Shown in pieces: positions 35,874 through 45,616 of a stretch of DNA of 64,000 nt. Positions within the stretch are counted from its first letter, which is position 1, and every line of letters begins with the position of its first letter. The translations under genes were made by a program, and so were the position numbers. The notes under the pieces are model-generated. The model did not search any database. It was not told the DNA's origin and saw only the letters and a program-made list of their open reading frames with translations. The DNA lies in the NCBI RefSeq assembly GCF_002954685.1, contig NZ_MSCN01000001.1, forward strand, positions 2,002,429 through 2,066,428. The letters run 5' to 3'. The stretch comes from Polaribacter porphyrae (GTDB lineage Bacteria; Bacteroidota; Bacteroidia; Flavobacteriales; Flavobacteriaceae).

Positions 35874-37550
35874 CTAACTCAATCCAGAAATAACTCCATT
35901 ATTATCAATAATCATATTCTCTGATGCTGGTATTGATGGTAAACCAGGCATTCGCATCATTTTGCCCAAAATAGGAATCACAAACTCTGCTCCAGCTGCA
36001 ATTTCTATTTCTCTTACTGTAACAGTAAATCCTTCTGGCCTACCAATTAAACCAGCATTATCTGAAAAAGATTTTTGTGTTTTTGCCATACAAACTGCAA
36101 AATCATTAAAGCCCAATCTATCTATTCTTCTCAAATTTAGTTGTGCTTGTTTACTATATTCAACTGATTTTGCTCCATAAATCTCTTTAGCAATAGTTTC
36201 AATTTTATCTTTTATTGGAGATTTCCAATCATACAAAGGTTTATATTGAGTAGCTTTATTTTCTACAACATTCACAACCGCTTTTGCTAAATTTTTAGTT
36301 CCTTCACCTCCTTTTTCCCAACCTTCAGATAAAACTGCTTCAACTCCAAGACTTGCACATTTATCGATTACAAAATTTATTTCTTCTTTAGAATCAGACA
36401 CAAAAGAATTGATTGCTACTACTGGCTCTATATTGTATTTTCTAATGTTTTCTATATGCTTTTCAAGGTTTGCAAATCCTTTAGCAACTTTTTCTAAATC
36501 TACAATATTATATGCTTCTGGTTTTGCTCCTCCATGATGTCTTAAAGCCCTAATTGTAGCCACTAAAACCACACATTTTGGATTTAGTTTAGCAAATTGA
36601 GATTTAATATTTAAGAATTTTTCTGCTCCTAAATCTGCACCAAATCCTGCTTCGGTTACCACATAATTAGATAGTGATAAACCCATTTTAGTGGCAATAA
36701 TCGTATTTGTACCTTGAGCAATGTTTGCAAAAGGACCTCCATGAATAATTGCAGGATTCTCTTCTAAAGTCTGAACTAAATTGGGTTTTATAGCATCTTT
36801 TAAAAGAATTGCCATCGCATTTTCTGCTTTTAAATCTCGAGCAAAAATTGGTTTTTTATCAAAAGTAAAACCTATAAAGATATTTCCTAAACGTTCTTTT
36901 AAATTTTCTAAATCTGATGCCATACACAAAATTGCCATCACTTCTGATGCTGGTGTAATATCAAAACTATCTTGTCTTGGAATACCATTTGCAGTGCCTC
37001 CTAAACCGATTGTAATATCTCTCAAAGAACGATCGTTCATGTCTATTACTCGTTTCCAAAGTACAGTTCTTGGGTCTATATTTAGGTTATTCGTTTTGCT
37101 CTGTAAGTTATTATCAATCAAAGCTGATAACAGATTATTCGCTTTTTCAACAGCATTAAAATCACCAGTAAAATGAAGGTTGATATCTTCCATAGGCACA
37201 ACTTGAGAATATCCTCCACCAGCTGCACCTCCTTTTATTCCAAAAACTGGTCCTAATGAAGGTTCTCTTAACACTACAGTTGCTTGTTTTCTTATCTTAT
37301 TTAAACCTTCTGTTAAACCAATTGAAACAGTAGTTTTCCCTTCTCCAGCAGGTGTTGGTGTTAAAGCTGTTACCAAAATTAAATTATTTGCATCAACCTT
37401 ATCATTATCTATTAGAGATAAAGGTAGTTTTGCTTTATATTTTCCATACATCTCCAAATCATCTTCGTCAATATTTAACTTTTGAGCAATTATTCTAATA
37501 TGTTTTAATTCTTTTGCTTGTGCTATTTGTATATCCGTTAAATGTGACAT
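35874..37550 (-). CDS. fhs: Formate-tetrahydrofolate ligase
   Basis: A 558-residue ATP-dependent enzyme that makes 10-formyl-tetrahydrofolate for one-carbon metabolism. P-loop TPTPAGEGKTTVSIGL; other family sequences LREPSLGPVFGIKGGAAGGGYSQVVPMEDINLHFTGD (quoted in part: GPVFGIKGGAAGGG), TEAGFGADLGAEKFLNIK and LPSIPASENM. Normal full length, monofunctional. Monocistronic by position; the 184-nt upstream gap contains a 12-bp inverted repeat shared with the divergent gene. Confidence 0.96.
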   Translation of the reverse strand: MSHLTDIQIAQAKELKHIRIIAQKLNIDEDDLEMYGKYKAKLPLSLIDNDKVDANNLILVTALTPTPAGEGKTTVSIGLTEGLNKIRKQATVVLREPSLGPVFGIKGGAAGGGYSQVVPMEDINLHFTGDFNAVEKANNLLSALIDNNLQSKTNNLNIDPRTVLWKRVIDMNDRSLRDITIGLGGTANGIPRQDSFDITPASEVMAILCMASDLENLKERLGNIFIGFTFDKKPIFARDLKAENAMAILLKDAIKPNLVQTLEENPAIIHGGPFANIAQGTNTIIATKMGLSLSNYVVTEAGFGADLGAEKFLNIKSQFAKLNPKCVVLVATIRALRHHGGAKPEAYNIVDLEKVAKGFANLEKHIENIRKYNIEPVVAINSFVSDSKEEINFVIDKCASLGVEAVLSEGWEKGGEGTKNLAKAVVNVVENKATQYKPLYDWKSPIKDKIETIAKEIYGAKSVEYSKQAQLNLRRIDRLGFNDFAVCMAKTQKSFSDNAGLIGRPEGFTVTVREIEIAAGAEFVIPILGKMMRMPGLPSIPASENMIIDNNGVISGLS

Positions 37551-37648
37551 ATCAGTTATAATTATATATTTATTGTAAATGCATAAATTTAATATAATTT
37601 CATTTAAAAATTCATAATATTCACATAGAATAAATGAATAAAAATGAA

Positions 37649-37692
37649 TTATCCTTAAAAATCATTTTTTATTAAAATTGTTTTAAGGATAA
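37649..37692. promoter_or_regulatory. 12-bp inverted repeat between fhs and a divergent gene
   Basis: TTATCCTTAAAA (37649-37660) and TTTTAAGGATAA (37681-37692), perfect arms with a 20-nt spacer. Its place in the only divergent gap of the area suggests an operator or an RNA hairpin in the fhs 5' leader. No T-run follows, so it is not a standard terminator. Confidence 0.5.
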
Positions 37693-37722
37693 CTTCCCCT
37701 GTAATACTAGTATTCTTTTTTA

Positions 37723-37730
37723 TATATTTG
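37723..37730 (+). promoter_or_regulatory. -7 element giving a probably leaderless transcript
   Basis: TATATTTG ends only 4 nt before the ATG of the gene at 37735, so transcription would start at or next to the start codon. No TTG was found at -33. Confidence 0.5.
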
Positions 37731-37734
37731 GTGC

Positions 37735-38325
37735 ATGAAAGCAAAATGGTACATCAGTACTTTATTTTTATTGTTATTTATTGTCTTTGGAGCATTTCAA
37801 GAGCAGGTTCATATACCTAATCAAGAAATAGTTGTTGAATTTGTAGATGGTAAGGTTAATAATAAAAACATTAAAAACACCATTGCTAATGTAAGAGAGA
37901 AATTATTAAAAGTTGGCGTTAAAAACATCAAAATTAAAGAAACCAAAAAAGGGGTTTTAAGAATATCTTACCACAGTGTTATTAACGTAGAACATATTAA
38001 AGAAGCTCTTTTTGAAGAAGGTAATTTACCTATTAACGAAAATAAAAAAGAAGATTTAGCTTATTATAATATTGGTGTTTATGAAATTCAAGATATCATA
38101 GATGCCTCAAAATCTCACGATAATTGTTTATTAGAAATAAAACTTAATTCTGATAGAACTACACCAACCTATACCATCGCTTTTGTAAAAAATTTAGAAA
38201 TACTAAAAGCAAATGCATTATTTAAAACAAAACTAAAAGCAACTAGTAATTCAGGTTTTGTAAAAAACAACACTTCATACAAAGAACCAGAAGTAAGAGC
38301 TGGGCCATATAAACTCTTCATATAA
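37735..38325 (+). CDS. Unknown exported or membrane-anchored protein
   Basis: A 196-residue protein with one N-terminal hydrophobic segment (WYISTLFLLLFIVFGAF). The mature part begins IPNQEIVVEFVDGKVN, contains a compact alpha/beta segment (TIANVREKLLKVGVKNIKIKETKKGVLRISYHS, given here as the stretch around residues 45-80), and ends with PEVRAGPYKLFI. I do not recognise a family. It lies upstream of secDF with 148 nt between them, and secDF has its own promoter, so co-regulation is uncertain. Confidence 0.6.
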   Translation: MKAKWYISTLFLLLFIVFGAFQEQVHIPNQEIVVEFVDGKVNNKNIKNTIANVREKLLKVGVKNIKIKETKKGVLRISYHSVINVEHIKEALFEEGNLPINENKKEDLAYYNIGVYEIQDIIDASKSHDNCLLEIKLNSDRTTPTYTIAFVKNLEILKANALFKTKLKATSNSGFVKNNTSYKEPEVRAGPYKLFI

Positions 38326-38406
38326 AACTTTAGTTATATTCAAGTTTAATTGAATAAACTATTGATTATCAAAATCATAATAACAAAAAACAATCAATAA
38401 AAATTA

Positions 38407-38437
38407 TTGTCAAAATTAACGAGAAGCTATATATTTG
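38407..38437 (+). promoter_or_regulatory. Promoter of secDF
   Basis: TTG (38407-38409), 20-nt spacer, TATATTTG (38430-38437): a good match to the Bacteroidota consensus, 36 nt before the ATG. Confidence 0.75.
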
Positions 38438-38473
38438 CTCGTTTTAAAAATTTGACCTAAAATATATTAAAAA

Positions 38474-41400
38474 ATGCAAAATAAAGGACTTATTAAACTA
38501 TTCGCACTCCTTTTTGGATTAGTTAGTTTATACCAATTATCATTTACGTTTTTAGCTAACAAAGTTGAAGATGATGCTGTAGAGTATTCAAAAAACAGAG
38601 CTACAGAAACTAATACAGCTAGAGAAAAAGCTAGTTTTGAAAGAAAGTATTTAGATAGTGTTGCCAATAAAGATATTATAGACATAGGTATTGCTAAATA
38701 TACTTATAATGATGTAAAAGACAAAGAAATGAATCTTGGTCTTGATTTAAAAGGTGGTATCAATGCTATTTTACAAGTATCTGTAAAAGAAGTTTTAAAA
38801 AGCTTATCTAATGACTCTAAAAACGAAGTATTTAACAAGGCTCTAGAAGCTGCAGATGTTAGGCAAAAACAAAGTAGCCTAAACTATTTAGATTTATTTT
38901 TTGAAGAATTTGAAAAAATTGCTGGAGATACCAAATTAAGTGACCCGTCTATTTTTGGGACTAAAGCATTAAGTGAAAAAATCACTTTTAACGAAGCAAA
39001 TATTACTGTTAGAGAAACGCTACAAGAAGAAATTAACAGCTCTATTGTTACCACTCTTGAAGTTTTAAGAAGTAGAATTGATAAATTTGGGGTATCATCT
39101 CCAAAAATTCAGAGAATTGGAAACTCTGGTAGAATTCAAATTGAATTACCTGGTGCAAAAGATATTGAACGTGTAACTAAATTAATTACAAGTAAAGCCG
39201 AATTACAATTTTGGGAAGTACATACAAATGCAGAAGTACAAAACTTTTTCTTTGCTGCCAATGCTAAAGTAGCAGAAATGCTTAAAGACGATTCTATTTT
39301 AGAAAAAGAAAAAGACACTACTAAAAAAGATGATATCGACGATTTATTAGGTGAAGAAACAGATTCTACAAAAGTAAACCAAAAAACTTTACAAACATAT
39401 TTAGATTTCCCTACATATCAAATACCTCAAGGATATACTAGTTCTGTTGTTGCGAGCGCTAAAGTTACTGATACTTCTACTGTAAATAAATTATTAAAAA
39501 CAAAAGAAGTTAAGGCTTTATTATCTACTAAATTAAGAAATACAAAATTTTTATGGGATTATAAACCATTTACTCCAAAAAAACCTGAAAATTTTGTTGG
39601 TGAATTTAACGAAAATCCGAGAATCAACTTGTATGCTATAAAAGGGAACAGAAAAAACAAACCTAATATTGAAGGAGATGTAATTGCTGATGCTTCTCAA
39701 GTCTTTGATCAATTAAATAAACCAGAAGTTAGTATGACTATGAATAGTTCAGGAACTAAACAATGGAGTAAACTAACAGGAGAAAATATTGGTAAATATG
39801 TAGCTATTATATTAGATGATAATGTTTATTCTGCTCCTATTATAAAAGGTAAATTAGGTAGTATGTCTTCAATTTCTGGTGGATCTATGACAGTTGCTGA
39901 AGCAGAAGATATTGCAACTGTATTAAAAGCGGGTAAACTACCAGCAGCTGCAAGAATGATTCAAGCTGAAATAGTTGGGCCCTCATTAGGTCAAGAAGCA
40001 ATTGATGCATCTTTCTTATCATTTGGTTTAGCTATTGTTTTAGTTTTACTTTGGATGATTCTATATTATGGTAAAGCTGGTTTATATGCAGATATTGCTT
40101 TAGTGATAAACATTTTATTCATATTTGGTATTTTGGCATCATTTGGTGCTGTATTAACTTTACCAGGTATAGCAGGTATTATTTTAACGATAGGTATGTC
40201 TGTAGATGCAAATGTTATCATCTTTGAAAGAATTAAAGAAGGCTTATTTAAAAAGAAAGGTCTAAAACAATCTGTAGAAGAAGGATTCTCTATAAAAGGG
40301 GCATTATCAGCAATTATTGATGCAAATATTACAACTCTTTTAACAGGTATTATTTTATATGTTTTTGGTACTGGACCAATTAAAGGTTTTGCATTAACAT
40401 TAATGATTGGTATTGCTACATCATTATTTACAGCAGTATTTATTTCTCGTATTTTAATTGATAGAGCAGTAAATAAAGGAACAAATTTAACTTTTAACAC
40501 TTCTGTTTCTAAAGGATGGTTCCAAAATATTAATGTAGAATTCTTAAGGAAACGTAAAATTGCTTACATCATTTCAGGAGCAATTATAATTGGAGGTTTA
40601 GTTTCTATTTTCTCTATCGGATTAAAGCAAGGAGTTGACTTTAAAGGAGGTCGTTCTTATGTAGTACGTTTTGATCAAGATATGAATGCAACAGAAGTAG
40701 CAGGTAAATTAAAAGATGCTTTTGGTACTGCACCAGAGGTTAAAGCATATGGTACTGCAAATCAATTAAAAATAACAACTGTTTATAAAATTGATGAAAA
40801 AGGTACTGAAATAGATGATGAAGTTCAAAATACATTATATACAGGCTTAAAATCGTATTTAGGTAATTTAAGCTACGAAAACTTTAAACCTGGTTTTGAA
40901 AAAGAAGGTGCTGGCGTTATGAGTTCTATAAAAGTAGAACCTACTATTGCAGACGATATTAAAACATCAGCTTTATATGCTGTATTTGGCTCTTTGTTAG
41001 TTGTTTTCTTATATATTTTACTACGTTTTAGAAAAGTATCTTTTTCAATTGGTGCAGTTGTAGCTGTTTTTCATGATGTACTAATAGTATTGGGCGTATT
41101 CTCAATTACTTACAGCTTTATGCCTTTTGATATGGAAATTGGGCAATCTTTCATTGCAGCATTATTAACCGTTGTTGGTTATTCTCTGAATGATACAGTG
41201 GTTATTTTCGATAGAATTAGAGAGTTTGCAGGTATCCATACCAAATGGAAATATAGCGAAGTTGTAGATAAGGCATTAAGTTCTACTTTAGGTAGAACCA
41301 TTAATACCTCTTTAACTACATTGCTAGTAATGTTAGCTATTTTCTTATTTGGAGGAGATTCTATTAAAGGTTTTATGTTTGCATTAATTATTGGTGTAGC

Positions 41401-41479
41401 AGTTGGTACATATTCATCATTATTTGTAGCTACACCTATTATGTTTGATACATCTAAAAAAGAAGAAAAAAACGATTAA
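38474..41479 (+). CDS. secDF: Protein translocase SecDF (fused)
   Basis: A 1,001-residue fusion of SecD and SecF, the RND-type partner of SecYEG that uses proton flow to pull proteins into the periplasm. SecD part (to about 680): LGLDLKGGINAIL, GSMSSISGGSMTVAEAEDIATVLKAGKLP, and GMSVDANVIIFERIKEGL in the membrane part. SecF part (about 690-1001): GVDFKGGRSYVVRF and GYSLNDTVVIFDRIRE. About 12 membrane helices. SecD carries an extra low-complexity acidic stretch (EKDTTKKDDIDDLLGEETD). Fusion is usual in this phylum. Confidence 0.96.
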   Translation: MQNKGLIKLFALLFGLVSLYQLSFTFLANKVEDDAVEYSKNRATETNTAREKASFERKYLDSVANKDIIDIGIAKYTYNDVKDKEMNLGLDLKGGINAILQVSVKEVLKSLSNDSKNEVFNKALEAADVRQKQSSLNYLDLFFEEFEKIAGDTKLSDPSIFGTKALSEKITFNEANITVRETLQEEINSSIVTTLEVLRSRIDKFGVSSPKIQRIGNSGRIQIELPGAKDIERVTKLITSKAELQFWEVHTNAEVQNFFFAANAKVAEMLKDDSILEKEKDTTKKDDIDDLLGEETDSTKVNQKTLQTYLDFPTYQIPQGYTSSVVASAKVTDTSTVNKLLKTKEVKALLSTKLRNTKFLWDYKPFTPKKPENFVGEFNENPRINLYAIKGNRKNKPNIEGDVIADASQVFDQLNKPEVSMTMNSSGTKQWSKLTGENIGKYVAIILDDNVYSAPIIKGKLGSMSSISGGSMTVAEAEDIATVLKAGKLPAAARMIQAEIVGPSLGQEAIDASFLSFGLAIVLVLLWMILYYGKAGLYADIALVINILFIFGILASFGAVLTLPGIAGIILTIGMSVDANVIIFERIKEGLFKKKGLKQSVEEGFSIKGALSAIIDANITTLLTGIILYVFGTGPIKGFALTLMIGIATSLFTAVFISRILIDRAVNKGTNLTFNTSVSKGWFQNINVEFLRKRKIAYIISGAIIIGGLVSIFSIGLKQGVDFKGGRSYVVRFDQDMNATEVAGKLKDAFGTAPEVKAYGTANQLKITTVYKIDEKGTEIDDEVQNTLYTGLKSYLGNLSYENFKPGFEKEGAGVMSSIKVEPTIADDIKTSALYAVFGSLLVVFLYILLRFRKVSFSIGAVVAVFHDVLIVLGVFSITYSFMPFDMEIGQSFIAALLTVVGYSLNDTVVIFDRIREFAGIHTKWKYSEVVDKALSSTLGRTINTSLTTLLVMLAIFLFGGDSIKGFMFALIIGVAVGTYSSLFVATPIMFDTSKKEEKND

Positions 41480-41496
41480 TTTTATATTCAATTTTT

Positions 41497-41547
41497 AAAA
41501 CCGTTTTGTTTTTGCTGATTTCTTTCAGTAACCAAAACGGTTTTTTT
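41497..41547 (+). terminator. Terminator after secDF
   Basis: Arms AAAACCGTTTTG (41497-41508) and CAAAACGGTTTT (41533-41544), T-tract to 41547, with a 24-nt loop. Confidence 0.82.
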
Positions 41548-41573
41548 AATTTTTTAATTAATTAGCAATTATT

Positions 41574-42692
41574 ATGAGCATCATCAAACTTCACGATTTA
41601 TACTTTAAGCCTTATATTAATAAGGATGAAATAAAAATTATTGTAAAATTTTTAGCTGAAAAAGTAAAAGAAGATTTACCTAAAAATGAAATACCCATTT
41701 TTGTAGGAATTTTAAATGGATGTTTTTTATTTGCAGCAGATTTTATCAGAGAGTTTAATGGTAATTGTGAAGTATCTTTTGTTAAATTAGCTTCTTATGA
41801 AGGTACATCTTCATCAGAAAAAATTAAGCATTTAGTAGGTATTAATGAAGATTTATCTAACAGAACTGTTATTATTCTAGAAGATATTATCGATACAGGA
41901 GCTACATTACAAGAAATTTATAATATATTTAGAGACAAGAATGTAAAGCAGTTAAAAGTAGCTACTTTATTTTTTAAGCCAGATGTATTTAGAAAAGAAC
42001 TACCTATAGATTATATAGGTAAAAACATTGAAGATAAGTTTATTGTTGGGTATGGTTTAGACTATGATGGTTTAGGCAGAAACTACCCAGAAATATACCA
42101 ACTAACACCAGAACCAAGAATGAAAAACATAGTATTATTTGGACCTCCAGGAGCAGGAAAAGGAACACAAGCAACATTTTTAAAAGATATGTACAATTTA
42201 GTGCATATTTCTACAGGAGATGTTTTCAGATTTAATATTAAAAATCAAACTGAATTAGGCTTGCTTGCCAAAAAATACATGGATAAAGGTGATTTAGTAC
42301 CAGATGAAGTAACTATTAATATGCTAAAAGCTGAAGTAGAAAAAAATGCTGACGCAAATGGTTTTATTTTTGATGGTTTTCCAAGAACACAATCTCAAGC
42401 TGAAGCTTTAGATGAATTTTTATCAGAAAAAGGAGAACAGATAAATGCAATGATAGCTCTTGAAGTTCCAGAAAATACATTAGTTACTCGATTATTAGAA
42501 AGAGGTAAAACTAGTGGCAGAACAGATGATACTGATGAAGGTAAAATAAGAAATCGTTTTAATGAATACAATACAAAAACTGCTATTTTAAAAGACTACT
42601 TTGATGGTCAGCACAAATATTATGGTATTAATGGTGTTGGTTCTATAGCAGATATTACCAAACGTATTTCTGAAGTATTTGACAAACTTTAA
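41574..42692 (+). CDS. hpt-adk: Hypoxanthine phosphoribosyltransferase-adenylate kinase fusion
   Basis: A 372-residue fusion of two purine enzymes. Residues 1-180 are HPRT: PRPP loop VIILEDIIDTGATL, pyrophosphate loop GILNGCFLFAADFI, and the substrate region FIVGYGLDYDGLGRNYPEIYQL. Residues 183-372 are adenylate kinase: P-loop LFGPPGAGKGTQ, NMP-binding STGDVFRFNI, DGFPRTQSQAEAL, and a short LID (RGKTSGRTDD) without zinc Cys. Met183 begins the kinase exactly where a free Adk would start, so an internal start could make Adk alone. HPRT makes IMP/GMP from bases; Adk balances AMP, ADP and ATP. Confidence 0.95.
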   Translation: MSIIKLHDLYFKPYINKDEIKIIVKFLAEKVKEDLPKNEIPIFVGILNGCFLFAADFIREFNGNCEVSFVKLASYEGTSSSEKIKHLVGINEDLSNRTVIILEDIIDTGATLQEIYNIFRDKNVKQLKVATLFFKPDVFRKELPIDYIGKNIEDKFIVGYGLDYDGLGRNYPEIYQLTPEPRMKNIVLFGPPGAGKGTQATFLKDMYNLVHISTGDVFRFNIKNQTELGLLAKKYMDKGDLVPDEVTINMLKAEVEKNADANGFIFDGFPRTQSQAEALDEFLSEKGEQINAMIALEVPENTLVTRLLERGKTSGRTDDTDEGKIRNRFNEYNTKTAILKDYFDGQHKYYGINGVGSIADITKRISEVFDKL

Positions 42693-42769
42693 AAATGTTT
42701 ATACGTAAATACGTTTATTAGTTTATTCGTTGTAACGACTAAACAGTTTAACAAATAAACAAAAAGAAA

Positions 42770-42865
42770 ATGACAGAAGATTTGAAATTAAAAGGAGAAC
42801 AGCCAGTGGCTGTTAGGTATTTTGAATCTAAACTTAAAAACTATGACAGAAGGAAATTTCGTTGA
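42770..42865 (+). CDS. Possible 31-codon ORF overlapping the obg start
   Basis: ATG 42770 opens [20 protein letters not shown]... and ends at a TGA inside obg (23-nt overlap, different frame). It has reasonable composition and a good ATG context, but no homology that I recognise. It may couple translation into obg, or be chance. Its first bases (ATGACAGAAGA) resemble the obg start (ATGACAGAAGG), which hints at a small local duplication. Confidence 0.3.
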   Translation: MTEDLKLKGEQPVAVRYFESKLKNYDRRKFR

Positions 42866-43832
42866 CTACATAAAAATATATGCTTCTTCTGGAAAAGGTG
42901 GGCAAGGCTCTGCACATTTACACAGAGAAAAGTTCATTACAAAAGGTGGTTCTGATGGTGGTGATGGTGGACGTGGAGGACACATTATTTTACGTGGAGA
43001 TAAAAATATGTGGACACTTTTCCATCTAAAATTTAAACGTCATTTTAGAGCAGAAGGTGGTGGAGCAGGAAGTAAAAGTAGAAGTTCTGGTGCTGATGGT
43101 GAAGATGTTTATATAGATGTGCCTTTAGGTACTATTATTAGAGATGCTGACACAGATGAAATTTTACATGAAATTACAGAAGATGGTAAAGAAGTAATTT
43201 TATTATCTGGAGGAAAAGGCGGATTAGGAAACTGGAACTTTAAATCCTCTACAAACCAAACTCCTAGATATGCACAACCAGGAATGGATGGTTTAGATGG
43301 CTGGTTTCGTATTGAATTAAAACTTTTAGCTGATGTAGGTTTAGTTGGTTTCCCTAATGCTGGGAAATCTACTTTATTATCAGTAATTACAGCTGCAAAA
43401 CCCAAAATTGCAGATTATGCATTTACCACATTAAAACCCAATTTAGGAATTGTAGAACACAGAAATCATCAAACATTTGTGATGGCAGATATTCCTGGAA
43501 TTATAGAAGGTGCTGCAGAAGGTAAAGGTTTAGGACATCGTTTTTTAAGGCATATAGAGCGTAATTCTGCGTTATTATTTTTAGTTCCTGCTGATTCTGA
43601 TGATATCAACAAAGAATATGAAATCTTGTTGAATGAGCTTAAAAAGCACAATCCAGAATTATTAGATAAAGATCGATTATTAGCCATTTCTAAAACAGAT
43701 ATGTTAGATGACGAGTTAAAGGCAGAAATTAAAGCGGAAATACCAAAAGGCATTGAAGCTTTATTTATCTCTTCTGTTGCTCAAATTGGTTTACAAGAAC
43801 TCAAAGATAAACTTTGGGGAATGTTGAATTAA
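42843..43832 (+). CDS. obg: GTPase Obg/CgtA
   Basis: A 329-residue essential GTPase of ribosome assembly and stress response. The Gly-rich OBG fold is at the start ([33 protein letters not shown]). G domain: GFPNAGKST (G1), [25 protein letters not shown] (G3), ISKTD (G4), SSVAQIG (G5). I start at ATG 42843 ([16 protein letters not shown]), the family start, rather than the in-frame TTG at 42822. Lacks the variable C-terminal OCT domain. Convergent with the next gene, only 1 nt between stop codons. Confidence 0.95.
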   Translation: MTEGNFVDYIKIYASSGKGGQGSAHLHREKFITKGGSDGGDGGRGGHIILRGDKNMWTLFHLKFKRHFRAEGGGAGSKSRSSGADGEDVYIDVPLGTIIRDADTDEILHEITEDGKEVILLSGGKGGLGNWNFKSSTNQTPRYAQPGMDGLDGWFRIELKLLADVGLVGFPNAGKSTLLSVITAAKPKIADYAFTTLKPNLGIVEHRNHQTFVMADIPGIIEGAAEGKGLGHRFLRHIERNSALLFLVPADSDDINKEYEILLNELKKHNPELLDKDRLLAISKTDMLDDELKAEIKAEIPKGIEALFISSVAQIGLQELKDKLWGMLN

Positions 43833-43833
43833 A

Positions 43834-44310
43834 TTATTCTTGGAGTTTTATTCTTATTGGTAATTGATACTTGGTTGTAACTTTATACCTTTTTTTTATC
43901 GCAGGGAAAATAGTTGGCAAATTGTCTACAGAAAGATGAATAATACTATCTAATTCAGGAAGTTCTTTTTTAATTTTTTCTGATGACTGCAATGCTTCAA
44001 AAGTAATTTTACCATCAGAATTAATTATCAAATCAACCAAAATAGTTTCATCAATAGAATCTTTAATTTTAAAAGAGTGTTTACTTAACTCCTCTCCTAT
44101 TTTTTGATGTATGGTATTTCTAAAGCAAATTGATTTTTTTTCTTTGTCTATTAAAGAGTCACATTCTTTAAAAGATGGATATGTATCAACAGAAGTAAAG
44201 TCAATTATAGTATCTATTTGAGGTAAATCTTTCTTTTTTGAAAATGAAAATTTATCACAAGAAGTGATTATCATAACTAGCATTACAAAAGAAAAAACAC
44301 GGAATAACAT
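43834..44310 (-). CDS. Lipoprotein with TonB-C-like domain
   Basis: A 158-residue protein. Signal and lipobox MLFRVFSFVMLVMIITSC. The mature part has YPSFKECDSLIDKEKKSICFRNTIHQKIGEEL, then DETILVDLIINSDGKITFEALQSSEK. This matches, in order, the tail of the two M56 proteins upstream (APTFPGCEEGDKACFSKKVQQHF..., then a FKIDKTGNI-type strand), the TonB C-terminal-type domain used in Bacteroidota M56 proteins. Two Cys flank the helix in all three. It is the last gene of the BlaI operon and may bind or mimic the sensor domain. Confidence 0.65.
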   Translation of the reverse strand: MLFRVFSFVMLVMIITSCDKFSFSKKKDLPQIDTIIDFTSVDTYPSFKECDSLIDKEKKSICFRNTIHQKIGEELSKHSFKIKDSIDETILVDLIINSDGKITFEALQSSEKIKKELPELDSIIHLSVDNLPTIFPAIKKRYKVTTKYQLPIRIKLQE

Positions 44311-44351
44311 TATTTTAATTAAAACGTGAAATTACTAAAATTTAAGTAATT

Positions 44352-45605
44352 CTATTTTAAACTTTCTCCTCTTAAAAAATATTCTTTTTTAATTTCTTTT
44401 ATTCTACGTTTTACAAAAGCTGTCATATCTTCATCTTTGTCATAAAATTTTTCAACATAATTAATATAGTGCCTATATGCTATTTTCTTTTCTTTATAGT
44501 AATCATCACTCATTTTAGCCAATTGATATAATGCTCTGTAATTTCCAAAATTTTCTTTATAAGCATTCTCAAAAGCTTTAATAGCTTGTTTTGGTTTTTT
44601 TGTTTCATAAAACATGGTTGCCAAACCATAATATTCTTCGTCTCTTTTTTCTTTTCCTTTTGTTGTAGCCACCATATAATTGAACCAAGCAGCTCTGTAA
44701 TCTTTTTGAAACATTGCAATATGCCCTAAATAGGTGTTCGCTTTAAAGTTTTCTCTATCTGTAAAAGATAATTTTTTGAAATATTTTTTTGCTTTTTTTA
44801 AACTATCTAAATGATAATAACTTCTGCCTAACATAGACATTCCATAAGTTTCTTTCTTATATAAAGTGTCTAAATTTATTAATAATGGAATAGTTTCAGC
44901 ATACTTCTTATCTTTATACAACTGATTGATTTTTAACTTGTTTAAGTCTAAATGATTGGGTGAAATTACTAAACCTTTATCAACAAAAAGTTGTGTAGAA
45001 TCTTTATCATTTAACTTTTTGAAACTTTTTGCCAACCTTGTAATAGCTTTAATATGTAAAGTATCTTTCTCAAAAGTAGCTATCAAACAATTTATCATTG
45101 GGTCTCTTTTACCTTGTAATGCATAAGACAAAGCTAAATGATAAGAATAATTAGCATTCTCTTTATCGTTTTTAACTAAACTTTTAAATGTAGCCACTGC
45201 TTTTTTTGGATTTTTAGTGATGATATACAACTTACCCAATTGGTATTTTAAGACTAGGTTTAAGGAGTCTTTAGCAATAATATCTTCATAGATTTTAATA
45301 GCTTTTTTTGACTTCTTTAAAGCACGATAACTCTTGGCAAGTTTTAGTTTGGTTTTATAATCATCTTTAAAAGTTAGTGCTTTTTCAAAAGAATGAATTG
45401 CCTTTTTATGATCGTCTATAGATTCAAAAATTACTCCTTTTTTATAGTTTGATAAAAATGAAGGTTTATGATTCTTTAAACTTTTTAATGCCATTTTATA
45501 CCTACCAATGGCAAACAAACTATCAGAAATAGTAAAATTTGGAGTTTGAGCATCTAGGTTTAAAAATGTTAAAAACGATATAATTATTACAAAATTCTTT
45601 TTCAT
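44352..45605 (-). CDS. Periplasmic TPR protein of the BlaI operon
   Basis: A 417-residue protein with a signal peptide (MKKNFVIIISFLTFLNLDAQ) and about ten TPR units (for example VLKYQLGKLYIITKNPKKAVATFKSL, YGLATMFYETKKPKQAIKAFENAYK). TPR solenoids bind partner proteins; its place 11 nt after the second M56 gene and before the lipoprotein gene points to a partner of these sensors. No catalytic motif. Confidence 0.75.
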   Translation of the reverse strand: MKKNFVIIISFLTFLNLDAQTPNFTISDSLFAIGRYKMALKSLKNHKPSFLSNYKKGVIFESIDDHKKAIHSFEKALTFKDDYKTKLKLAKSYRALKKSKKAIKIYEDIIAKDSLNLVLKYQLGKLYIITKNPKKAVATFKSLVKNDKENANYSYHLALSYALQGKRDPMINCLIATFEKDTLHIKAITRLAKSFKKLNDKDSTQLFVDKGLVISPNHLDLNKLKINQLYKDKKYAETIPLLINLDTLYKKETYGMSMLGRSYYHLDSLKKAKKYFKKLSFTDRENFKANTYLGHIAMFQKDYRAAWFNYMVATTKGKEKRDEEYYGLATMFYETKKPKQAIKAFENAYKENFGNYRALYQLAKMSDDYYKEKKIAYRHYINYVEKFYDKDEDMTAFVKRRIKEIKKEYFLRGESLK

Positions 45606-45616
45606 GGAGGTTAAAT

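Noticed and set aside
36781..37176. 131-codon open frame on the plus strand inside fhs
   Set aside because: It is antisense to a complete, conserved fhs gene and has low-complexity composition; a shadow frame.
40066..40500. 144-codon open frame opposite secDF
   Set aside because: It mirrors the membrane helices of SecD; no independent start signals or family.
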